Below, piece by piece: positions 35,870 to 47,726 of a DNA stretch of 64,000 nucleotides. The stretch is from Symsagittifera roscoffensis (lineage: Eukaryota; Xenacoelomorpha; Acoela; Convolutidae), in the NCBI RefSeq assembly GCF_963678635.1, contig NC_087062.1:39387330-39451329 (forward strand), written 5' to 3'. The first letter of the stretch is position 1. Each line of letters begins with the position of its first letter. The notes under the pieces were generated by a model. That model worked only from the letters and a program-made list of their open reading frames with translations, made no database searches and was not told the origin of the DNA. The position numbers and the translations under genes are program-made.

Positions 35870-37303
35870 TTAAAGTTATTAAGCAAAACGTCTTTTTTCT
35901 AAAATAAAAAAAAAATCTTTTATAGTTTTCGCCTAACGTTTTTCGCAATTCTGTTCTTTTCGACCTAAAATTTTTTGATCCGAGCTCAGAAGGCTTTACA
36001 AGTTCAATGCATCAAACCGATCTAAAACGTTCCAGCTGGAAACTGGACCCTTCCGGATTGATGAATCCACTAAATCAAACACGTTAAGTTCGATTTCACT
36101 GTAACCCAGGAGGTTATCGCTAAACGGGTCTTAAAACCTGTCGATTCATTAGTGAACGCTGTCCGAACAACAATTTTTACTGTCCTAACTCAAAAATTTC
36201 CTAAAACTTTTTTATTTTGTAGTGTTTCGTTTTTCCAAAAATGAAGAAAATTCTGTTTTTGGTACCCAATTAGTTCCAACCACTTCTGAACTAAACTTGA
36301 CCGGTTCCACCTATTACACTAACACAGTTACGATGTAACTCATTATTTTGCGCTTTTTTCCGTTTCCAAAAATATCGATATCTCAAAAATCGCGATTGGT
36401 GGGGGGGGGTCAAAAAATCGCTATTTTGACCTAAAAACCGGTCTGCCTACTAATTTTTTTTTCACTGAAAAACGGTATAGGATTATTAAAATAGGCTGTA
36501 TAAATAGTAATACTAGTAATAATATACCCCTCCGGGTTTGTTAATTAACCGAATTAAGGTGCTTAACTCGGAAATTCGCAGTTTGGTGAAGGGTCACTAC
36601 ACTGCAGTCACTAACGAGCCCCCCACAGATTAATATCTTACTTTTTGTACCAAAAGGGATGAAAAGTATTTTAACGATACCCAACAGTCGATTTTTGTTG
36701 TCTTTGAGCCCCTTCTTGTCGCTCCTTGAACTGCTTGCCGGATCAGTCTTCTTCTCTAATCCCGAGAACCTTCCGAATTGAGCGCAAATTAGCATAAATG
36801 TAGCTCAAATACTCAAATAACCCTAGAGTACAAGCACCACAAACGGGCCACAAAAATGATCGTAACAATCCTGACTGATATAAAAGCCTGTAACAACAAT
36901 ATATCTAACAACAACAAACGGGAGGGTCGGATCGCATCTCGTCTGGGGGGATAATTTCTACTAATTTTATACTTTTTTTTACTGTTTTTGGTTTTTTCTT
37001 AGGTACTATACTTTTTTTGTTTGGTTTCTTGTATATCTTTAAGTGTTTTTGGTCACGTACCACTCAGAAAATGACGGGGCTACCAATCCCGCCATCCTTC
37101 CTGGAACGTGAATTTTTGGTCTTAACTAGGTTAAAAAGCCATTCACGGGAATCCGGAAGGCTTCCGCGTTGCGAACTGTCTTTCCACCCCGGTGGTTAGG
37201 GCCTCGTTATGAGCATCCGCTCGGCGCGGAGTGCTCGTAAATGGTTCTGCCGGTCATGATGTTAAAAAGAATAACACCCAGGAGCGCCATAAAAACATCT
37301 ATG
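35870..37303. other. Region with no recognised gene
   Basis: About 1.4 kb without a recognisable coding sequence or match to the rest of the window. It contains a 10-base G run near 36,401, an AT-rich ATAGTAATACTAGTAATAAT stretch near 36,504, and an inverted repeat GAGCATCCGCTCGGCGCGGAGTGCTC (shortened arms GAGCATCCGC/GCGGAGTGCTC) near 37,209. Open frames of 60-84 codons occur but show no domain and no codon pattern I can support. Confidence 0.5.
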
Positions 37304-38200
37304 TAACATTCGCCCGGAAGTACATATCGACGGAAAATAAAGCTAGGTTCTAAAACGACTGGCTAGCGTCTAAACACAGCTCTACATGGTTTTCACCGTC
37401 TCTGACAAAGCCAGTCCTTTTGGTGGTCTTTCTAACATTGGGTCGACCAAAAAAACGTTACTGTTTCCGGCTTCAATCAGAACGCTCAAATTAACTTACT
37501 TACATGCAAAATTAGTGAGCTCATGGCTGGGTCTCAGTATTCACAGACCACGAGGTCACTCCTAAAAACAGGGCTACTACTATTTATTATTTTACGATTG
37601 TTTTTGTTCAGTAGATAAAAATCTTTATCTCCATCGAAGATGGATCAACCCTTTCCTTCACTCCTAGCTTCTCATTCTCTGAAAATGAATCTGGATGTTA
37701 ATTAATTTCATCTCAGGGCATGAGTAGGAAGCTAAGAGTTTTTATAAAACAGTTTGAGTTCTGAGCCTGAGACCCTTCCGGATTCTGGAATCCGGGGAAA
37801 TAGCACTCCTATTTCTTTCCGAAAAGCTAGACACGCCATCCCAAGACCCTTCCTTTTTCTCGGGTTCTACAATCGTTACAACTCGGAATGGTTCATGACA
37901 ATCTCCAATTACAATTTTCCTTCTGTTGTTTTTTTCGTTGTTGTTTCCACTGCGACTATCGTTGTTGTCTTTTCGCCGTTTCAGTTTGTGCAAAATAATA
38001 AAAGGTTACAAGTCCAAATCGAAATTTGAAAAATTAGCATGTCAGTTAAAACTAACCCTTCCCGATTTGTCCAATCGTTCCAATAACGTCGCTAATTCAA
38101 TAAAACCATCAATCTTCCCGGTTAGATGTTCTTTTTTCTAATCGATAAAAATTCGATTGCGAAACTGCATTTTCGTACATTCTGGTCGAAATTCACAATG
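37304..38200. repeat. T repeat, copy 1 (diverged)
   Basis: Begins TAACATTCGCCCGGAAGTAC and matches 38,508-39,405 through to TTCTGGTCGAA-TTCACA, with many substitutions and gaps. A shared landmark is a CCGGATTCnnGAATCCGG palindrome near 37,779. It lies on one side of the plus-strand retroelement fragment, with T copy 2 on the other side. Terminal repeats of a transposon are possible, but no target-site duplication can be shown. Confidence 0.75.
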
Positions 38201-38258
38201 GTTATAGGGCCTATATTTCTTTAACCTCATATGTGACTTAAGTAGGCGACTGTTACAA

Positions 38259-38510
38259 ATGTCACCAACGTCCATTTTGTTCTCGTCGGAGGGTTTGACT
38301 GTGCCAATCCAGCAGAATGGCACATTGACACATGCGCTTCACTGTGCAAATTGCGGTTACAAACACATTAAACAAAATGAAATTATAGACACTTTACCCA
38401 ACCTCGTGAACGAGGTTTTACATGACGTCGAGATTGAGCCAAAACTTCAGCTGTTGCAAGGCGAAAGCTTTGTCAACAAATCAACTACAACTGAAGATGA
38501 GGCACAGTAA
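38259..38510 (+). pseudogene. C-terminal fragment of an RT-bearing retroelement protein
   Basis: The frame contains HIKQNEIIDTLPNLVNEVLH, then DVEIEPKLQLLQGESF and KSTTTEDEAQ before the stop. From memory, this order (a CxxC-like start, a QNE/HNE-x-D helix, D-V-x-I-E-P-x-L-Q-x-L, then a T-E-D-E-A motif that normally continues into L-D-I) is typical of the C-terminal, nuclease-like region that follows the reverse transcriptase in a family of invertebrate retroelement proteins. The stop falls where the conserved LDI would begin, so the piece is broken. No reverse transcriptase lies upstream: the fragment is wedged between T copies 1 and 2. It is on the strand opposite to the Ty3 elements. The family call rests on remembered similarity and needs a database search. 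Confidence 0.55.
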
Positions 38511-39405
38511 CATCGCTCGGAAGTACATATCGAAGGAAAATAAAGCTAAGCTATAAAACGACTGGCAAGCGTCTAAACAAAGCTCTACATGCTTTTCACC
38601 GTCTCTACCAAAGCCAGTTCTTTTGGTGGTTTTTCTAACATCGAGTCGACGAAAACGTTACTGTTCTTCGGTTTCGACCAGAACGCTCAAATTAACTTAC
38701 ATACATGCAAAATTAGTGAGCTCAAGGCTGGGTCTCAGTATCCCCAGACCACGAGTTCACTCCTAAAAACAGGGCTACTACTATTTTTTATATCACTATT
38801 GTTTTTGTTCAATAGATAAAAATCATCATCTCCATCGAAGATGGATCAACCCTTTCCCTCAACTCCTAGCTTCTCGTAATCAGAAACTGAATCGAGATGT
38901 TATTTAAACTCAATTCAGGGCATGACTACTAAGCTAAAAGTTAGTATAAAATAGTTTAAGTTCAAGTCTCAAGACTCCTCCGGATTCCTGAATCCGGGGA
39001 AACAACACCCTTATTTCCTCTCTGGAAGGCTGAATTCACGATTACACCACCCTTCACCGTTAGCGTGAATGGCTTTGTAACGATTGTAGCGACACAATCG
39101 TAACAATTCGGAGCGGTCTCTGCTAACACGTATTTTTCTATTTCCCGTCCTTGTTTCTCTCGCAACTATCGTTGTTGTTGTGTTTCTTATTTTGTTTACT
39201 TCTAAAAAATGGCTGTTTCGTCATTTCTCGGAAATATGACATCATTATTCGAAATTTGAAAAACTCAAAACACCAGAATATCCTGACCTTCACAGTTTGC
39301 CTAATCGTTCAAATAAGGTCGCTAATCTACTAAAACTGCCAATTCTCAAGGTCAGCGGCCATCAATTTGAAATTGCACTTTTGTCCTTTCTGGTCGAATT
39401 TCACA
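38508..39405. repeat. T repeat, copy 2
   Basis: Begins TAACATCGCTCGGAAGTAC. It is closer to copy 3 (46,167-46,880) than to copy 1. The shared CCGGATTCCTGAATCCGG palindrome is at about 38,980. It directly follows the stop region of the plus-strand fragment and runs into the flank downstream of P2 copy 1. Confidence 0.8.
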
Positions 39406-40237
39406 TACTCCCCGGACAGCCCGGTCAATTTCCATATTGAATTTCGTAGTCTTCGTAAAAATGGTACAGTGTCATCGAACAGAATTTACAAAATGCACGA
39501 AATCACTTTTATCCACGCCATATCGACTCACTGCAGAATATAAATGGCATCATACTACACTACTATAGCCTTCCAAATTCTTTCACTAATCTGCACTTTC
39601 GAGGATATGACTTAAAATAAAAACATTTTTTCTGTTTTCCAACGTCAATGCCCTGATTAAAACTTTTTCTCCTAGGTATTAAAAAGTGTTAGTTTGTAGG
39701 ACAGTCCTGCCAACCAACAAGCTAAAACTACCCTACTATGCTTCTTCCCTTCGGAAATTTTTGTTGTTATTGGTCCTGAATATTAAAATTAAGAAACTCT
39801 GTGGTTAGAAGGAACAATGACATAATCTCCCTCTTCAAGAGATTACCCAAGTCTTTCATGTCACAACAAAGTGATCACGTCCGAGTTGATTAAAAACATG
39901 CGGGCTGCAATACTTAAATAACCTTATCACTCAAGCCTTTCTAAATAAATAGTAAGTGTCTCTAAAGCCAATAACTAAAATCAAAATGCAAATTTATAAA
40001 TGCAACAAAGTCATGAATCATTCAAAACTCAACTGAATGTTTTCTTTCAATTTCAATTACAACTCGGTTGCTTTGTTTCTGATTTGAGTTTTTTGTCACA
40101 TACAAAACAATTTTGAGTTTGACTTCTTTTTTCTTCTTCACTTCGTCGTTTCTTCTTTTTTCGTCGTTTGGAAGTTCTAAAACTTCTAAAGTCTTCTAAT
40201 TTCGTTTCTCCGTGCATCTTGTTTTTCGGCCATTCTG
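39406..40237. repeat. Non-coding flank downstream of P2, copy 1
   Basis: AT-rich sequence matching 46,880-47,726 at high identity, lying between the T repeat and the 3' end of P2 on the minus strand. It includes a GTTAGTTTGTAGGACAGTCC segment and, near 40,120, TTC-rich sequence that reads as Lys/Arg/Glu-rich on the minus strand. No gene is supported; it may be 3' untranslated or terminal sequence of the P2 element. Confidence 0.65.
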
Positions 40238-40528
40238 TCAATGTTCCTTCTCCTCCTCCTGCGACATTGACTCTGCACTTTCAGTTTCCGTGTCCTGCAA
40301 AACATCGGTAGCTATCCTGACACTGTTGGAAGCAGTCCTCCAACACTTCTGCTCTTCTACTCTTTGCTTACAACAAGGCAGGGGATCAACGTTAGATTCT
40401 CTGTTCCGGCAGAAGCTGTTGTGGAGGCACAACGTCATGTTTCTCTCCAAATCTTCCTTCAACAATTCTTCCTTCTCCCTTCCATTAAGTTCACTCGTCC
40501 TGGAAGTTCCCTTTACTGCGGTGGTCAC
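40238..40528 (-). pseudogene. P2 copy 1, charged C-terminal tail
   Basis: 96 codons ending EEEKEH and a TGA, present in nearly the same form in copy 2 (47,727-48,035). It is rich in Glu, Ser and Arg, with a Cys cluster in the middle (LPCCKQRVEEQKCW). Conservation of the end point in both copies suggests that this is the real C-terminus of P2, followed by the non-coding flank. Confidence 0.6.
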
Positions 40529-40951
40529 TGCATTCCGATGAGTTACAAAAGCTCGCTTGAAAGCTCCTGCTCCAATTCCAGCTGAAACGCACTGTACACT
40601 CTGCTGTGCTTCGACATATGCTTCTTAGCATATTCGTACAACCATTAGTCTGGTAAACCCATGAAGAGCAGCTCTCCACAGTCCCAGATCAACATTTGGT
40701 TTCTACGCCCGGTTGGTTACTTTGCAACAAGCAATGGCACGGAAACTCATCATGTGTTGACATGATGCTCCTCCAATAACGCTTTCCCGAAGCTTCCAGT
40801 AGTGGTTCCACTTCCATCATCACTCGGTGGACTTCGTCATTTTCATCTACTGCATTGTATTCCGTGACGGTTGATCCTTTCTGCTTCTGTCTCTCAAAGT
40901 CACTGAAGTTCCCACTGGCGTATCTCATGAACATCCTTCCCAGTATCGAGT

Positions 40952-41677
40952 CTAACTCTTCTTTAGTTCTCTCCGGAACCACTGAGAACATTTGCACAAT
41001 AATTCCTGAGACTTTTCCGCTTTTCTCGCTAGTCTTACACATTTTGGTACCGAGAATGCTTGATCCACGATCGTTCTCGTACTTTTCACATCCACAGCTA
41101 CGAAATGAACTGGGTATCTGCTCTTACACATTAAAGCTAATGTCGATCCCACCAAATATCGCGCTTCCGACGGTCTGCGATATGTCCCACTGTGTCGTAT
41201 GTTCGTTTTCGCCTCGATTGCTTCCCTCCACCTTCCTATGTGTTTTTGCTCAGTCTGCAAAACTCCTGGGAACACTTCTACACTGATGGCCGTGACCATC
41301 TCATGCTTTTGTTCTAGATTCAGTAGTAACTCTAAAGAACCAAACATGCTGTAGAATCCTAGTGCAGTCACTAGATTCACCTCAGTTCCGCCATGGCAAT
41401 CCGCAATTAGTTCCGTTTCTGTCTTCGTCTTCATCACAATGTTCCCAAACAAAATCGTCAACTGCTTGTGTTTTTTCTCCAAGGTCTTCACGCAATCCAG
41501 ACCTCCACAGACGTGACCTTCCAGTCCACAGACTTCTGCCAGACAGCTACCAGGTTTGACCCAGTCCTCCGGTCCCCAGTCAGGCAACTCTACTTTGTCT
41601 TCTCCGTTGCTCTTAGAGGCTGTTGTCATCACGTTATAGATGATGTTAAGATCACGCAGTTTACAGTCTGAGTTCAA
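40952..41677 (-). pseudogene. P2 copy 1, C-proximal segment (241 codons)
   Basis: In frame with the short segment 41,735-42,013 upstream, and containing VCGLEGHVCGGLDCVKTLEK (Cys/His-rich) followed by a mixed domain with SEARYLVGSTLALMCKSRYP. Only the first 73 or so codons survive in copy 2, because 0.86 kb is deleted there. A frameshift near 41,000 leads into the following segment (40,689-41,042). No known domain is recognised; the Cys/His cluster is too irregular to call a zinc finger. Confidence 0.65.
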
Positions 41678-42240
41678 TTCCCTCTGTACGTATTGTGTCG
41701 CCCGTAATTTTGAATCAGCGTTGGGACTCGGACACTATGATGGTTTCATCAGTTCCCACACTACCATCAAACTCGTTCTCAGTGGTTCGTCTGAGAATCC
41801 CAATCCAAATTCTACCCGGTTGTCCGATTTTGGCACTGAAGGTGCAGTCACCTTTTCCTCCAAGACTAGTCCCACCTTGGCCTGCTGACTAGCAGCGCTT
41901 CTTATCGTTGCAATTCTCGACGTCCAGAATCTTAGCAACACTACTTCAAAGAAGCAATCGCGTATGCCCTCATTTAGGAAAGGGTTGTACGCTATCCCTA
42001 TGATTCCGGACACGTAACTGTAGGACTTCTTCTGATTGGTCCACAGTATTCATTGGATTTCGGCAGTGCTCCCATGGTTTCCTTAGTGAGCCTCAGCTCT
42101 TTGTTCGTGAATCTTCTTATTCCGTCTATTTTCCTCATGGGTTCTAGTTCCACGGGTTCTTTCATGTTCAGTCGCATTGGTTTGCTTTGATGCATATCCA
42201 GCAGTGCCAGCAAGAGCAAGGCTTTCGCTCGTTCATCGCC

Positions 42241-43344
42241 TTACCTTAGCATCTTGACACAGGTGTTCAATGCTGGCACTGAAATTTGTTCTATCATGAA
42301 CCGAATGAAACATAGAGCGTCTCTCCGCTTCGCGCACGCTATTGCCGCTTCCTCTTGGGTTATCAGATCTCTCAAGCTCGTCATTAGGAACACCTTTTCT
42401 TCCTTTGATCTTTTCTTTTCTTCTGAATCATATTCCACGCGAGTCAGTCCGATCATGCACCAGGCGAACCTCAGTTGTAACTCAGTTCTCACGTAAGGTA
42501 CTGCTATCAAAGCGTGTATCTTCGGCGTGGTTCTCATTTTTTCTTCGAAAAACCGTAACACTACCGCTCTCAATGGAAGGCTCACCAACTGCTCGATCGT
42601 TTCTGCATGCCTTTCAGACGACGCTAGAGTCCCGTATGCTTTCTGTTTCATGGTGGTGCCTTGCATCATCGTCTCCAAATAACCTTCCTTGGCACTTTTG
42701 TCTTCCAGAGCCATTAAGTGTCCTCTGGCCGAATTCCTGTACTCAAACATCTCCATGTATCCACCAGCGGGTTCATCTATTGATACAGTATCTGACACTG
42801 TCAGTCGGTTATATTCCACTGGGACTAGCTGTCCTACAACACTTCCTTTTCCGTGGTTCATGGGAGACGGTTTAAAGTATCTCATAGTACTCTCTCCACA
42901 TTGGCTGAGTATTTCCATTTCTAATGTTGCTCCAGTCAGAGTGCGGTCACTCCTCTTGGTTTTGTAACCAGTTGATTTTATCCCTGCCATGAGAATGGGT
43001 GGAACCATCGCTATATAAGTCAGCATCCTGTCTATGCCAGGCAATCGATCATCACCTTGTCCCAAATCCATAGCTTCTTCGACTCGTTTTCTTTTCGTTG
43101 AGTTGACAGCTTTTATCGAGATTTTGGAATCCATCTTCGTCTTTCCCGCCTTTCTCAATGTCACCTTGCTGCCCAGTTTCATCTTCATATCAAAAATCTT
43201 GTCAATCAACAATTTTGATCGCATCGTTCCTTTCCGGATTCTTGACAGACACACCACTTCTCCTTTGTCTTCTTGCGGCGTCATCTTGATAGGAAAGTTT
43301 GCCTCACTTTCGTCAGTGGCTGAGTCGAGCAATAATTCACTCAA
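42241..43344 (-). pseudogene. P2 copy 1, post-hinge segment (367 codons)
   Basis: In frame with the 43,906-44,979 segment across the acidic hinge. It starts with a Lys/Arg-rich stretch (RKAGKTKMDSKISIK, then STKRKRVEEA, a possible nuclear localisation signal) and goes on into a predicted helical domain containing LRAVVLRFFEEKMRTTPKIH and CAKRRDALCFIRFMIEQIS. The TAA-bounded start at about 43,349 is a stop in this frame, not a true initiation site. Copy 2 carries the same protein in two pieces (49,398-49,985 and 48,882-49,397), separated by a TAA where this copy has TAC. The function is unknown. Confidence 0.75.
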
Positions 43345-43905
43345 TCTCCTTTAACACTCGTCGAGTTTGTCAAGGACCTCCCGCATTAGTGGTCGGTTGA
43401 GACCTAGTTTCAAAATGGACTGGGTACCGTAGTTCTGAACTACTGCCCAGACCTCTTGCATAAAGGCTACTCTGTTCATTCTACATCCCGTCCTATCTTC
43501 ATGGTACCTGTGGTGCAACTCCCATTCTTCTTTGGGCGACGTTCCCAAGAAAGGTACTCTGGCAGCGCCTTCTATTCTGCTTCTCCTTGGTGATTCCATG
43601 AGGAATCTCTATTCTGTATCTTTAGAATTGCTCTGAGAGCGGCTCTCCGGTAAATTCCGATTCGTTTCCATAAAGGCTGACGGAGGTTCCAGCGTGAAAG
43701 TGCCCTCGTCTGCTGGCTCAGTCGTCTCCAACGCATCCGCGCCATTTTCAAAATCACTGAGGAAATTGAAGTCTAGGCTTGACATTCCTCCTGTCGATGC
43801 CTTATCGTCTTCTTTCTCGGCCTGGTCGGGTTCCTGTTGCATAGATTCCTCCGATCGTCGGCTTCCTCCCTGCCCTTCATCTCCTTCTGATTTCTCTTTC
43901 GAGTT

Positions 43906-44979
43906 TCAGGGCCCGTGCTCTTCACTTCTGACCCGTTCCGGAAATTTCGGTATGACTAGCCTGCCAGCTGACAGATCTTCCTCTCCATAGACTATTTTGA
44001 CCTCCTCATAGCCGAAGGGTGCTAGCAAGGTTCTAGTCTGGAGCGTTCCTCCCACCGTTAACTCCGGTTTCACACTCGTCAAGATCAGGGAGGCCTCTGG
44101 TAATTCAGCTCTGCCTCTCAACCTCATAGACGCTAGATCCAGTTTCAGCCATTCCTTGTCAAATCCCCCAGGCTTCGGAGTCGCTGCGTTGCTTATTCGC
44201 CTTCTCGTTGCTTGATCCGTGTGAGCAAATTGCGTATGCTGCAACACTGCAGCATTTCTGCGCACAAAACACGGATCCATCGTTTCCGAGAGTTTCACCA
44301 CTCTCCTTTCAATGGTGTCAAACGCTCTCAACCAAGGAGTTTGCACTACGGAGACTGCTCCCAGCAACATTCCTCTTATCAGAGGGAATTCAGGGATTTC
44401 CTCTGGTAATTTCTTGTAATCACGCCAACATTTCGTCTCTTCTCTCACCTTGTGGTATGCTGCAGTGAGTCGAGGAATTCTCGTGATCTCGCCATTTGTC
44501 TTGTCGTAGGGCCTTAGATTCCAGAGCTTTGGGAATGCTTCAACATGCCCTCTGTCCACTTCTCCCATACAATTACGGAAGTGATTGTCGAAGTTGACGA
44601 CTGTCATCTCTGGTTCCGATATCTTTGCAAACAAGAGATCTTTGCTCATGAGTTCTCGCAATACGTGCTGCTCACACCAATTCAGCGCACTTCCGTCCAC
44701 TGCTGATATGAGGTTCAGGTGCAGCACCGACCTCCTGTATGCTTCCACCTTAACATCAAGGAACGCAAATGTGACTGCTGGTACGTATATGACTGTCACG
44801 AACTCCGTGGCTCCTCTGATCAACGCTAAGGGATCGGTCCTCATAGCTAAGCTCAGATCAGTTAGCACGGGCATGCCCCCAACATGACATCGCACGCCTT
44901 CCTCCCTCTGGATTGTTTCATCCTCTCCTGTTCCAAAGCGATTCTGCTGCAGGAGGTACTGGATAAGAGTATGTCTCAA
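43906..44979 (-). pseudogene. P2 copy 1, core segment (357 codons)
   Basis: Open segment of the P2 frame ending at a TGA (43,906) that is also present in copy 2. Its near-identical counterpart is split between 50,788-51,975 and 50,549-50,914. Recognisable stretches are HVGGMPVLTDLSLAMRTDPL, VEAYRRSVLHLNLISAVDG and LAPFGYEEVKIVYGEEDLS. The composition is that of a soluble mixed alpha/beta protein, with no membrane segment and no zinc knuckle. The stop just upstream (44,995, TGA) corresponds to a tryptophan codon (TGG) in copy 2, so it is a recent mutation and the frame was once continuous. Confidence 0.75.
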
Positions 44980-46166
44980 ATCTCTTATCTTGTTTCAGGA
45001 ATCCGTAGCTCGCTTCACGTCGAATTTCCTCACATTCTCTCTCATCTGCTCTGGGTAGCGCGTCAAATTAATCAGTCCTCCCAAGTTTCCATGCGTTATT
45101 GCAATCAACGTTAGAAGTCCATCTAATCGCAATTTTGAAATTCCTTCGTTGAGCAGTACAACCGGTCCTTTCACAAAGTTTTCTGCCCCAAATGTCACGA
45201 ACAAGGCTAGTTGTTCAACGATCGATACTTGCACTACTGCTTGGAGGAATTCCTTTATCAAATATCGAGAAAGTATTGGGTAAATTTTCGCCAAGAAGGA
45301 CGCGGTCCATCCGACTCCTAGCCCTTCCAGCATCCTATCAGTCCGGTCAAAGCCTTCTTAGCCCCTCACTTTCTGGGTCCAGAAAGCTTCCAGGGTAACT
45401 TGCCACACTCTGTTCACAAACTCGGCTGATTTATCTTCACCATTTTCGGCCAGGTTCACCTCCTTCACTAAATAGGCATGGATTTTCTTGATCATCAATG
45501 GGCCTTGCTCGAAGGCATCCGCGCCCAACGCTGCTATGCGAGGGGTCAAGTGCAGCCACTGGTTAGCCTCGGGTTTCGTCCTCACAACCATCGCTTCCAT
45601 GTGAGCTCTGCTCTCATTGGAGATCTTTCTACTCTCTCCTTCCTGTCTTACTTCCATTCCTGCGAATCATAAATCGTTTGACATCGCTACGATTACTCGA
45701 TGGTCATCGCCAATTCCTGGCTTCAATTTAAGTTTTCTACTGAAGGTGGACAGTTCCAACCCCAGCACTTCGTCCAATACTAGCGTTTGTTGTGAATGCT
45801 CCTTGAATCCTCTCATCGCATTCAAGATGTTCGACTACACCGCAGGTAATTCAGCTCTGAGTGGCCTCAGATTCTCCATCTCTATCTCGCGATTTGGGGC
45901 AGATATGATCACATCAAATTTCCCCTCCGATAGTAAAGCCACAATCGGATACACGAATTTCAGTCCCTCCGGGAGATGTGCATATCCCGGGGACAGTGCA
46001 AACACGGCTCTCGGTGTTATTTTAGTGAAGGCACCCTCTTTCAGGGTATCCTCCACTTCACCCATTGACTCGAGGATATCTTTTATAGCTGGCCATACAG
46101 CGGCTTCAGTCTGCTCAGGAAACCTCTGCTGTGTAGATGGTCATTGATGCAGAAGTTCTCCTGCAC

Positions 46167-46880
46167 CTTGATGCACTGTTCTCCGGCTTTGACCAGAACG
46201 CTCAAATTAACTTACATACATGCAAAATTAGTGAGCTCAAGGCTGGGTCTCAGTAAAAACAGGGCTACTACTATTTTTTTATATTATTATTGTTTTTGTT
46301 CAGTAGATATAACTCATCATCTCCATCGAAGATGGCTCAACCCTTTCCCTCAACTCCTAGCTTCTCGTAATCAGAAACAGAATCGAGATGTTACTTAAAT
46401 TCAATTCAGGGTATGACTAGGAAGCTAAAAGTTCGTATAAAATAGTTGAAATTCAAGTCTCAAGACCCCCCCCCCCCCCCCCCGGATTCCTGAATCCGGG
46501 GAAATAACACCCTTATTTCCTCTCTGGAAGGCTGAATTCACGATTACACCACCCTTCACCGTTGGCGTGAATGGCTTTGTAACGATTGTAGCGACACAAT
46601 CGTAACAATTCGGAGCGGTCTCTGCTAACACTATCGTTGTTGTTGTGCTTCTTATTTTGTTTACTTCTAAAAAATGGCTGTTTCGTCATTTCTCGGAAAT
46701 ATGACATCATTATTCGAAATTTGAAAAACTCAAAACACCAGAATCTCCTGACCTTCACAGTTTGCCTAATCGTTCAAATAAGGTCGCTAATCTACTAAAA
46801 CTGCCAATTCTCAAGGTCAGCGGCCATCAATTTGAATTTGCACTTTTGTCCTTTCTGGTCGAATTTCACATACTCCCCGG
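46167..46880. repeat. T repeat, copy 3 (truncated)
   Basis: Matches 38,665-39,385. Its left end is joined to the broken N-terminal end of P2 copy 1 within about 20 bp (46,150-46,167). It has lost about 55 bp near 46,256 and has an 18-base C run at 46,466-46,483, where copy 2 reads CTCCTCC. It continues into the flank downstream of P2 copy 2. Confidence 0.8.
46466..46483. repeat. 18-base C run
   Basis: Homopolymer inside T copy 3, at the position where T copy 2 has CTCCTCC. It may be a true expansion or a sequencing or assembly artefact. Confidence 0.9.
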
Positions 46881-47726
46881 ACAGCCCGGTCAATATTCCC
46901 ATTGAATCTCGTAGTCTTCGTAAAAATGGTACAGTGTCATCGAACAGAATTTACAAAATGCACAAAATTACTTTTATCCACGCCATATCGACTCACTGCA
47001 GAATATAAATGGCATCACACTACTATAGCCTTCCAAATTCTTTCACTAATCTGCACTTTCGAGGATATGACTTAAAATAAAACATTTTTTCTGACTTCCA
47101 ACGTCAATGCCCTGATTAAAACTTTTTCTCCTAGGTATTAAAAAGTGTTAGTTTGTAGGACAGTCCTGCCAACCAACAAGCTAAAACTACCCTACTATGC
47201 TTCTTCCCTTCGGAAATTTTTGTTGTTATTGTTCCTGAATATTAAAATTAAGAAACTCTGTGGTTAGAAGCAACAATGACATAATCTCCCTCTTCAAGAG
47301 ATTGCCCAAGTCTTTCAAGTCACAACAAAGTGATCACGTCCGAGTTGATTAAAAACATGCGGGCTGGAATACTTAAATAACCTTATCACTCAAGCCTTTC
47401 TAAATAAAGAGTAAGTGTCTCTAAAGCCAATAACTAAAATTAAAATGCAAATTTATAAATGCAACAAAGTCATGAATCATTTAAAACTCAACTGAATGTT
47501 TTCTTTCAGTTTCAATTACAACTTGGTTGCTTTGTTTCTCATTTGAGTTTTTTGTCACATACAAAACAATTTTGAGTTTGAACTTCTTTTTTCTTCTTCA
47601 ATTCGTCGTTTCTTCTTTTTTCTTCTTCACTTCGTCGTTTCTTCTTTTTTCGTCGTTTGGAAGTTCTAAAACTTCTAAAGTCTTCTAATTTCGTTTCTCC
47701 TTGCATCTTGTTTTTCGGCCATTCTG
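46880..47726. repeat. Non-coding flank downstream of P2, copy 2
   Basis: Direct copy of 39,406-40,237, with an extra TTCTTCTTCAnTTCGTCGTTTC unit near 47,597-47,630, a small tandem expansion. No gene is recognised. Confidence 0.65.

Larger units (their letters stand above)
40238..46150 (-). pseudogene. P2, unrecognised giant retroelement-associated protein, copy 1
   Basis: Decayed coding sequence read from about 46,150 down to 40,238. One reading frame runs unbroken except for stop codons from 46,065 to about 42,020 (about 1,350 codons). Frame changes follow near 42,010, 41,000, 40,600 and 40,520. In-frame stops lie at 45,835, about 45,668, 45,358, 44,995, 43,906, about 43,349 and 42,241. In order it has an alpha/beta N-terminal part, a long mixed helical core, an acidic Glu/Ser/Gly-rich hinge (about 43,600-43,900), a basic then globular part, and a charged C-terminal tail. 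I recognise no known domain in the core. The N-terminal end is cut at about 46,150; the equivalent point in copy 2 continues into gag/SGNH sequence. Compared with copy 2 it retains 0.86 kb (40,590-41,452) that copy 2 has lost. Confidence 0.8.

Noticed and set aside
34707-35886. Long minus-strand frames rich in His, Pro, Ser and Ile
   Set aside because: They are the translation of the TGGATGG minisatellite in several frames at once, as expected for a 4-bp-based repeat, and not a protein.
37017-37199. 60-codon plus-strand frame and a CGGCGCGGAGTGC hairpin that looked RNA-gene-like
   Set aside because: No tRNA, 5S or other RNA features (A/B boxes, conserved stems) could be assigned, and the frame has no support.
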